A stretch of 27,816 nucleotides of DNA from an uncultured Faecalibacterium sp. GTDB taxonomy: Bacteria > Bacillota > Clostridia > Oscillospirales > Ruminococcaceae. The translations under genes and the position numbers were made by a program. The DNA lies in NCBI GenBank assembly GCA_900540455.1, contig UQGD01000029.1:1-27816 (forward strand), given 5' to 3'. Below, piece after piece: positions 21,473-27,816 of the stretch. The notes under the pieces were generated by a model that worked only from the letters and a program-made list of their open reading frames with translations, made no database searches and was not told the DNA's origin. The stretch's first letter is position 1. Each line of letters opens with the position of its first letter.

Positions 21473-22733
21473 ATTGAGCAAAATACGCATTCTGCACAGC
21501 CAGCAGCACACCGGCGCGGCTGGCAGCAAAGTTCAATCCGCCCTGCAGATAGCAGGTGTAGGGTGCACGCAGGGGGCCGTCACAGGACAGCTCAATGGTG
21601 CTGCCCTGGGTAAAGCTTCCGCTGGCCATGATCACCTCGTCGGTATAACCCGGCTCCGGGCAGGGTTCCGGTGCAGCGTAACTGTCCACCGGGCTGGCTG
21701 CCTGTACGCCCCGGCAGAAGCCCACCAGCGCTTCAGCCGTACCGGCATCAAAGCAGGTAACGATGTCATTATGGTCCTCGCAGTAACGGGGAATGGGCTT
21801 CTTGCCCAGCAGCTCCAGCAGGCACTGTGCGTAAATAGCGGTCTTGATGGCCTCGCACACCACGCCCGGCGCATAGTAGAAGCCCAGGTACATATCCCGC
21901 GGGGTCTCCAGGGTACAGCCCAGCTCCTTGCCCAGACCCGGTGCATTGAGGCGGTAGGCACACTGCTCCACCAGGTCCGCCCGGCCTGCGATATAGCCGC
22001 CGGTGGGGGCAATGCCGCCGCCGGGGTTTTTGATCAGGCTGCCCACCACCAGATCGGCCCCTGCCTGGCAGGGTTCCTTCATCTGGGTAAACTCGCCATA
22101 GCAGTTATCCACAAAGATGATGATATCCGGGTTTGCCCCACGAGCCGTATCGGCAATCTTCTGGATCGTGTCCAGATCAAAGGCATTGCGCTGGAGGTAG
22201 CCCCGGCTGCGCTGGATATGGCAGACCTTGGCTCCCGGAGCCTTGCGGGCGATCAGCGCATAGTCCGGGGTCATATCCGGCAGCAGCGGTGCCTCATCGT
22301 ACAGGACGCCATAATCCATCAGAGTGCCGGTGCCCTTGCCCTTGCCATCCAGACCAATGACCCCCTCCAGGGTATCGTAGGGACGGCCGGTGGCGGCCAG
22401 CAGCGTGTCACCCGTACGCAGCAGGCCGAACAGCGCCACTGCCAGGGTGTGGGTGCCGCTCATGAACTGACTGCGCACCAGCGCATCCTCACAGCCCATC
22501 ACCTGCGCAAAGATCTGTTCCAGCTTGGCACGGCCAGAATCCCACAGGCCATACCCGGTAGTACCCAGCATATCTGTGGAGGACATCTGGGTATCGGCAA
22601 AGGCCCGCAGCATCTTGAGCTGGTTATAGTCCCGGATCTCCTCTGCATGGCGGAAATAGGGCTGGCACAGCTCCATGGCCTGCTGGTCCAGGGTCAGCAC
22701 CTCGGGTTTAAAATCAAAAAATTGGTTCAACAT
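21471..22733 (-). CDS. Methionine gamma-lyase-like PLP enzyme (aluminium-resistance/YnbB family)
   Basis: This 420-residue fold type I PLP enzyme is of the family often annotated methionine gamma-lyase or aluminium resistance protein. Marks are TTGYGLWDSGRAKLEQIFAQV (58-78), SQFMSGTHTLAVALFGLLR (88-106), IIIFVDNCYGEF with D209 expected at the PLP ring nitrogen, and GSLIKNPGGGIAPTGGY with the Schiff-base lysine K235. The physiological reaction of this family is not settled, so no gene symbol is given. The start at 22733 matches the usual family N-terminus (MLxxxFxFxPEV), with AGGAAGGA 12 or more bases upstream. An alternative ATG at 22763 overlaps the GNAT stop and would add ten residues. It is the last gene of the operon. 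Confidence 0.85.
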   Translation of the reverse strand: MLNQFFDFKPEVLTLDQQAMELCQPYFRHAEEIRDYNQLKMLRAFADTQMSSTDMLGTTGYGLWDSGRAKLEQIFAQVMGCEDALVRSQFMSGTHTLAVALFGLLRTGDTLLAATGRPYDTLEGVIGLDGKGKGTGTLMDYGVLYDEAPLLPDMTPDYALIARKAPGAKVCHIQRSRGYLQRNAFDLDTIQKIADTARGANPDIIIFVDNCYGEFTQMKEPCQAGADLVVGSLIKNPGGGIAPTGGYIAGRADLVEQCAYRLNAPGLGKELGCTLETPRDMYLGFYYAPGVVCEAIKTAIYAQCLLELLGKKPIPRYCEDHNDIVTCFDAGTAEALVGFCRGVQAASPVDSYAAPEPCPEPGYTDEVIMASGSFTQGSTIELSCDGPLRAPYTCYLQGGLNFAASRAGVLLAVQNAYFAQ

Positions 22734-22756
22734 TCTATCTATGGTTCCTTCCTGTT

Positions 22757-23523
22757 TCAACATTCTTCCGGTGGCTCGTACCGGGCGTACTCCCCCAGGC
22801 GGGTAAAGCCCAGACGGGTATAAAACGGCACCCGCTCCGGGCTGCACAAAAACACCGGCTGCCAGCCCTCCGCTGCCAAAGTGTTGGCCATCTGGACAAT
22901 CAGCCGCCCGCCGATGCCCCGGCCTCGCAGGGCAGCATCGGTCTGGCCGCAGGCCATATACGCCTGGCCATTCCACAGGGCGTAGGCCCCTACAGTGCAG
23001 ACCAGACGCTCCCCTTGATACAGTGCCCAGACCCGGGCCTGTCCCCGGCTGCGCTTTGTACACAGTTCCGAGTAAAAATCATCCCGTCTAGCCTGTCCCT
23101 GGTGGGCAAACAGCGCATCTGCCACCGGCCCGGCAGGGGGGCTTTTCTCCCAGCGGAGAGCGGCCCACAGCTCCTCTTGCACCGGGGGCAGCGGCAGCGC
23201 CCGGCCTGCGGCCAAGCCGAATACAGTGTGGGTCTTAGCCCGGACCCAGCCGGCAGGTGCGGGACATTCTGCCTCGTCCAGAATGACCCCGCTGCACCCG
23301 CAAAAGGCCAAAAAGCCCGCCAGCTCCTCCGGGTTTGCATGGCCTGCCAAAAAAGCGGTGCTGCCGCCCACATCCAGCGCCAGTGTGGGTCCCGCAAAAA
23401 AGCGGCCCGGCTGACTGCGCCCAAACAAGCGCAGTGCCAGCGGCATGGTCGCGCCCAGACACAGTCTATCCCCGCACGCCCGCAGATAGCGCTGCTGCTG
23501 GCGGCGGTTCGTGACCTGCGCGA

Positions 23524-23527
<4 letters not shown>
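22757..23527 (-). CDS. GNAT-family N-acetyltransferase
   Basis: This 256-residue protein has a C-terminal GNAT domain (about 150-250). The acetyl-CoA pyrophosphate loop is ALRGRGIGGRLI (199-210, pattern Q/RxxGxG/A). It is followed by WQPVFLCSPERVPFYTRLGFTRLG, whose FYxxLGF is the usual end of the fold. Residues 1-145 form a less conserved N-terminal domain, so it is a two-domain GNAT of unknown acceptor. It starts with GTG at 23527, which overlaps the murD stop (GTGA), giving tight translational coupling. It ends 23 bases before the PLP gene's chosen start. Its placement after murD does not by itself show a cell-wall role. Confidence 0.85.
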
Positions 23528-24918
<1,391 letters not shown>

Positions 24919-24970
24919 AAAAGTTCTTCCTCCTTGCATAGGCTTGCTCTATCCCCGAGCGTATCAAAAG

Positions 24971-24995
24971 GCGCAGCACCGCCCATGGGCTGCGC
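24971..24995 (-). promoter_or_regulatory. Hairpin in the murD mRNA leader
   Basis: GCGCAGC (24971-24977) and GCTGCGC (24989-24995) pair within the ~95-base leader of murD, and the loop region holds CCCATGGG. There is no T-run, so it is not a terminator. It may affect mRNA stability or translation. Confidence 0.4.
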
Positions 24996-25018
24996 TGGAT
25001 CGTATGCTTTGCCGTCCT

Positions 25019-25047
25019 ATTATAGACCATTTCTTCCGCCTTGGCAA
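25019..25047 (-). promoter_or_regulatory. Promoter of the murD operon
   Basis: On the minus strand TTGCCA (25047-25042) and a perfect TATAAT (25024-25019) are 17 bases apart, 100 bases before the murD start codon. Confidence 0.8.
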
Positions 25048-25177
25048 GGCACACAACGTCTGCTCCGCCAGGACATCTTCCAGTTTTTGAACAAGCCGCC
25101 GCAAAGCAGCACTTTTGCTGTTTTGCAAAGACATGGGCTGCACCGCTTGCACGCAAAAAGCAGCCGGAGTGCAAAAG

Positions 25178-25191
25178 CCCTATTTATAGGG
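25178..25191. repeat. 14-bp palindrome upstream of the OppA-like gene
   Basis: CCCTAT (25178-25183), TT, ATAGGG (25186-25191) is a perfect inverted repeat about 40 bases before the -35 box of the downstream promoter. It is a possible regulator site. The rest of 25048-25231 shows no gene. Confidence 0.3.
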
Positions 25192-25231
25192 AAAATACAT
25201 CAAAAGCCCCCTGGAAATCACGAAAAAAGAA

Positions 25232-25260
25232 TTGCCTTTCTGCACTCTTTCTGATACACT
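25232..25260 (+). promoter_or_regulatory. Promoter of the OppA-like lipoprotein gene
   Basis: TTGCCT (25232-25237) and TACACT (25255-25260) are 17 bases apart. An open frame extends back across these boxes, which is a reason to reject the longer protein start. Confidence 0.6.
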
Positions 25261-25336
25261 GAAAGTTGTTCGAGTATTTTCGTGTGGATGCGCATTTTTT
25301 CGCAGCCGCAACTATGCTACAAGAGGTTCTTTTGCA

Positions 25337-26911
25337 TTGAAACATTTGCTGCGCCGGGTCTCCGGTTTTTTCTGTGCTTTGGTGTTGGCCGCTGTCCTGA
25401 GCAGCTGCGGCGGCGGAGCCAACAGTTTTACCTGGTTCGTAGAGCAGATCCCCGCCAATCTGGACCCCCAGGTCGCCCTGGATCCTTCTGACGTGATCGC
25501 CTGCACCAACCTATACAGCGGCCTTGTGCGCCGCACGCCGGAGGGCGAGTTGGCCCCTGCCCTGGCTGAAAGCTGGGAGGTCTCTGCCGACGGGCTGCAG
25601 TATACCTTTACTTTGCGTCCGGAGCTGCGCTACACTGCCGCTAAAGGCGCCCAGACCGATTATACTATTACCGCCCAGGATTTTGTATTTGCGTTCCAGC
25701 GGGTCTTTCAGGCAGAGACCCATTCCCCCTATGCCGTAGATTTTGCAGCCATCCTCAACAGCGGCCTGGTGCTGGCGGGGGAGCGCACCCCCGCTGAGCT
25801 GGGGGTACAGGCTGCCGATGACCGCACCCTGATCTTTCGCCTGAGCGAACGGGACGATAATTTCCTTGCCAAACTGACCCTGCCCGGAGCTATGCCCTGT
25901 GACGAGGCATTTTTCACCCAGACACGGGGCACCTATGGGCTGAAGACCTCCAGCACCCTTTCCAGCGGGAGCTTTTACATCTACAACTGGACCTCCGGCG
26001 GTTTGTTTTTCCGCCGTTCCCCCAGCGGCAGCCAGGTAGACAGCCTGCGTCTGGTGCAGAACACCAACAACATGGACCAGAGCGCGGAAGAACTGATCCT
26101 GAACGAGCGCTGCTCTGCCGCACCGGACGAATCCGCTGCCCCCACAGCGCTGCGGTCCATCCCCTATTCAGACACCACGTGGGGGCTGATCTTCCAATGC
26201 GGTGAGGATTCGGTCTTTGCCGCGCCGCTGCTGCGCCAGGCTTTGATTGCCTCGGTGCAGGAAGCCGAACTGGATTTCAGCTCCCCCCTCTACCCCGCTG
26301 CACAGGGACTGATCCCGGAGGGACTGACCGTAGATGGACTGGACTACCGTGCGCAGGCGGGGGACCTCCGCCCCCATTTTGGCTCTGCACGGGAGCTGTA
26401 TATGGAAGCACGGCAGGGGATGTCCAATTCTGCTTTTGACAAGGTCACTCTGCTGATCCCCGCAGGCTGCGGTCTGGAGGAAGTGGCCGCACAGATCAAC
26501 AGCCAGTGGCAAAAGCAGCTGTCCCTCTACTTTTCTTTGGAGCAGGTGCCCCCTGACCTATTTGAAAAGCGGATGCAGCAGGGGGATTACAGCATTGCCC
26601 TTGTTCCCGTACAGACCGAAGGCGGCAGCGTATACGAGATGCTGCTGCAATTCACCGCCGAGGGCGGCAGCTCGGCCGGATACACCGACCCGGATTTTGC
26701 CGCAGATCTGGCCGCCAGCACACGATCCACCGGCCGGGACCGCTGCCGTTTGCTGGCCCAATGCGAACGCCGCCTGCTGGCGGATGGCGTCTTTGCTCCC
26801 CTGTTCGCCCAGCAAAAGCGTCTGCTGCTGGCAGATGGGGTGGAGGGACTGGTATTTGACCCCTTTGGCCCGGTGCTGGACCTTACCTATACCACAAAAA
26901 CCGACAGCTGA
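25337..26911 (+). CDS. Oligopeptide-binding lipoprotein, OppA family (SBP family 5)
   Basis: This is a 524-residue extracellular binding protein. A TTG start at 25337 is chosen: AAGAGGT lies 9 bases upstream, and it gives a perfect lipoprotein signal (KHLLRRVSGFFCALVLAAVLSSC, lipidated at C24). The open frame before it crosses the promoter. Family 5 marks follow: ANLDPQVALDPSDVIACTNLYSGLVRRTPEGELAPALAESWEVSADGLQYTFTLR (about 39-93), then DFVFAFQRVF and the late APLFAQQKRLLLAD. Opp-type proteins deliver peptides or nickel to an ABC importer, but no permease or ATPase gene adjoins this one. It is thus an orphan receptor whose ligand is unknown. Its own terminator follows. Confidence 0.87.
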   Translation: MKHLLRRVSGFFCALVLAAVLSSCGGGANSFTWFVEQIPANLDPQVALDPSDVIACTNLYSGLVRRTPEGELAPALAESWEVSADGLQYTFTLRPELRYTAAKGAQTDYTITAQDFVFAFQRVFQAETHSPYAVDFAAILNSGLVLAGERTPAELGVQAADDRTLIFRLSERDDNFLAKLTLPGAMPCDEAFFTQTRGTYGLKTSSTLSSGSFYIYNWTSGGLFFRRSPSGSQVDSLRLVQNTNNMDQSAEELILNERCSAAPDESAAPTALRSIPYSDTTWGLIFQCGEDSVFAAPLLRQALIASVQEAELDFSSPLYPAAQGLIPEGLTVDGLDYRAQAGDLRPHFGSARELYMEARQGMSNSAFDKVTLLIPAGCGLEEVAAQINSQWQKQLSLYFSLEQVPPDLFEKRMQQGDYSIALVPVQTEGGSVYEMLLQFTAEGGSSAGYTDPDFAADLAASTRSTGRDRCRLLAQCERRLLADGVFAPLFAQQKRLLLADGVEGLVFDPFGPVLDLTYTTKTDS

Positions 26912-26923
26912 CCATCCAAAGAC

Positions 26924-26968
26924 AGCTGCGCCCATTTGCAGTTCCTGCTTTTGGGCGCGGCTTTTTTT
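26924..26968 (+). terminator. Terminator of the OppA-like gene
   Basis: AGCTGCGCCCA (26924-26934) pairs with TGGGCGCGGCT (26952-26962), with one G-T pair, around a 17-base loop. Seven T residues run to 26968. It begins 13 bases after the stop. Confidence 0.82.
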
Positions 26969-27029
26969 CGTCCTAATTGAGGGGAGGAAAAGAGTTTTTT
27001 CGCAAAAACGGGAAAAATCCGGCAAAATA

Positions 27030-27038
27030 TGATACAAT
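27030..27038 (+). promoter_or_regulatory. Extended -10 promoter of the rhomboid gene
   Basis: TGATACAAT (27030-27038) is an extended -10 element; no good -35 box stands 16-18 bases upstream. The rhomboid start codon lies 54 bases further, preceded by AAAGGAGG. Confidence 0.5.
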
Positions 27039-27091
27039 AGCACTTGCTTGGCCTGCCGCCCGGCAAAAAACACAAAAGGAGGCCCCCGGCC

Positions 27092-27685
27092 ATGAAACGC
27101 AACTCCTTCACCCTGCGGCTGGAGTATAACTCCCCGGTCATCCTGACCTTCTCTCTGCTGTGCGTCCTTGTACTGCTGCTGGACAGCTGGACCGATGGAT
27201 GGACCACTGGTCATCTGTTCTGCGTATACCGCTCCTCCATGAAGGACCCGCTGTTCTATATCCGGCTGGTAGGTCATGTACTGGGCCACGCCGATTGGAA
27301 CCATTTTATGGGCAACATCCTGCTGCTTTTGGTCATCGGCCCCCCGATGGAAGAAAAGTACGGCAGCAAAGACCTGCTCTGCGCGATCCTGCTCACGGCC
27401 CTTGTGTCCGGCGTGCTGCAATGCCTGCTGTTCCCCTACAGTGCTCTGCTGGGGGCCTCCGGCATCGTGTTTATGCTGATCATGCTCTCTTCCCTGTCTG
27501 GATTTGACGGCGGCATCCCCCTGACCATGCTGCTGGTGGCAGGGCTTTATCTGGGGCAGCAGATCTACGATATCCTGTTTGTGCGGGACAACATCGCCAA
27601 CTTCATGCATCTTGTAGGCGGTGTATGCGGCACCTGCTTTGGTTTTTATAACGGACAGCGGCACTTCCGCCACAAGCGTTCCTGA
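27092..27685 (+). CDS. Rhomboid-family intramembrane serine protease
   Basis: This 197-residue membrane protein has about six hydrophobic segments. GHADWNHFMGNILLLLVIGPPMEEKYG (65-91) includes the conserved H71-x3-N75. The catalytic serine is S123 in GASGIVFMLI. The partner histidine is H173 in NFMHLVGGVCGTCFGF. The catalytic dyad is therefore complete, and it should cleave membrane protein substrates within or near the bilayer. The substrate is unknown. The start at 27092 has GGAGG 9 bases upstream; a longer in-frame ATG at 27044 lies before that site and is rejected. It stands alone between two terminators. Confidence 0.9.
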   Translation: MKRNSFTLRLEYNSPVILTFSLLCVLVLLLDSWTDGWTTGHLFCVYRSSMKDPLFYIRLVGHVLGHADWNHFMGNILLLLVIGPPMEEKYGSKDLLCAILLTALVSGVLQCLLFPYSALLGASGIVFMLIMLSSLSGFDGGIPLTMLLVAGLYLGQQIYDILFVRDNIANFMHLVGGVCGTCFGFYNGQRHFRHKRS

Positions 27686-27701
27686 TTTGATCTGTTCTCC
27701 T

Positions 27702-27739
27702 GCCCCCGAAGCACTTTTGCCGCTGCGGGGGCTTTTTTT
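27702..27739 (+). terminator. Terminator of the rhomboid gene
   Basis: GCCCCCG (27702-27708) pairs with CGGGGGC (27726-27732), followed by seven T residues. In the last 77 bases of the window (27740-27816) no feature is recognised. Confidence 0.85.
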
Positions 27740-27816
27740 GTACGAAGAAAAAAGCACCCCTCAAGGCTGCCTCCAAATAAGAAAACATTGGTTCTGGCTG
27801 AGAGATTTGCCCCATA

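Noticed and set aside
22734..23063. Longer N-terminus of the PLP enzyme
   Set aside because: The extension overlaps the GNAT coding region in another frame and is unlike the family N-terminus. The start at 22733 was kept, with 22763 as an alternative.
27603..27815. Minus-strand frame at the right edge
   Set aside because: It overlaps the rhomboid C-terminus and terminator, and its product has no recognisable features.

Overview
The window looks like chromosome from a GC-rich, low-branching Gram-positive gut anaerobe of the Clostridia, most likely Oscillospiraceae (Faecalibacterium, Gemmiger or Subdoligranulum type). The grounds are GC-rich genes with strong AGGAGG ribosome binding sites, near-consensus sigma-A promoters, lipoprotein sugar-binding proteins, an SLH-domain envelope protein, a Zn-ribbon type S18, and an RlmD methyltransferase with the C-terminal tail I remember from clostridia. 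The taxonomic call comes from memory of protein style, not from a search.

Layout. Positions 1-3611 (+) hold a MacB-type ABC exporter (ATPase fragment plus FtsX/MacB permease) followed by an exported SLH protein. Positions 3686-4885 (-) encode a CPA2 cation/proton antiporter with its own promoter. Positions 5201-6517 (+) are the rpsF-ssb-rpsR operon, with a consensus promoter and an S6:S18-type mRNA leader. A small orphan P-loop kinase follows (6549-7145). Positions 7378-13243 (+) form an alpha-glucan/maltose-type uptake locus: LacI regulator, lipoprotein binding protein, two permeases and 4-alpha-glucanotransferase. No ATPase is present, so a shared MsmK-like ATPase elsewhere is inferred.

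Positions 13396-14242 (+) carry two small tandem genes whose products share a gap-free double-glycine leader motif (P-x-S-Y-x-x-L-[ST]-E-x-E-x5-G-G). I regard this as the most novel item in the window. Positions 14320-15612 (-, galactokinase) and 15873-16757 (+, AraC regulator) diverge around a promoter region with a perfect palindrome. The AraC gene is followed at once by rlmD.

From the last 280 bases of rlmD the base composition falls to about 45% GC. An accessory patch follows: a DUF262/DUF1524 (GmrSD-like) protein and a broken type I restriction-modification hsdM start (18461-20555). Next comes a truncated mannose-family PTS IID gene (20697-21116, -) and a gene-free structured stretch. 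Together these suggest an eroded integration hotspot downstream of rlmD.

Positions 21471-24918 (-) form an operon of murD, a GNAT acetyltransferase and a methionine-gamma-lyase-like PLP protein, with overlapping or closely spaced genes and a good promoter at 25019-25047. Positions 25337-26911 (+) encode an orphan OppA-type lipoprotein that probably starts at TTG. Positions 27092-27685 (+) encode a rhomboid protease. No tRNA, rRNA, CRISPR array or insertion sequence was seen.
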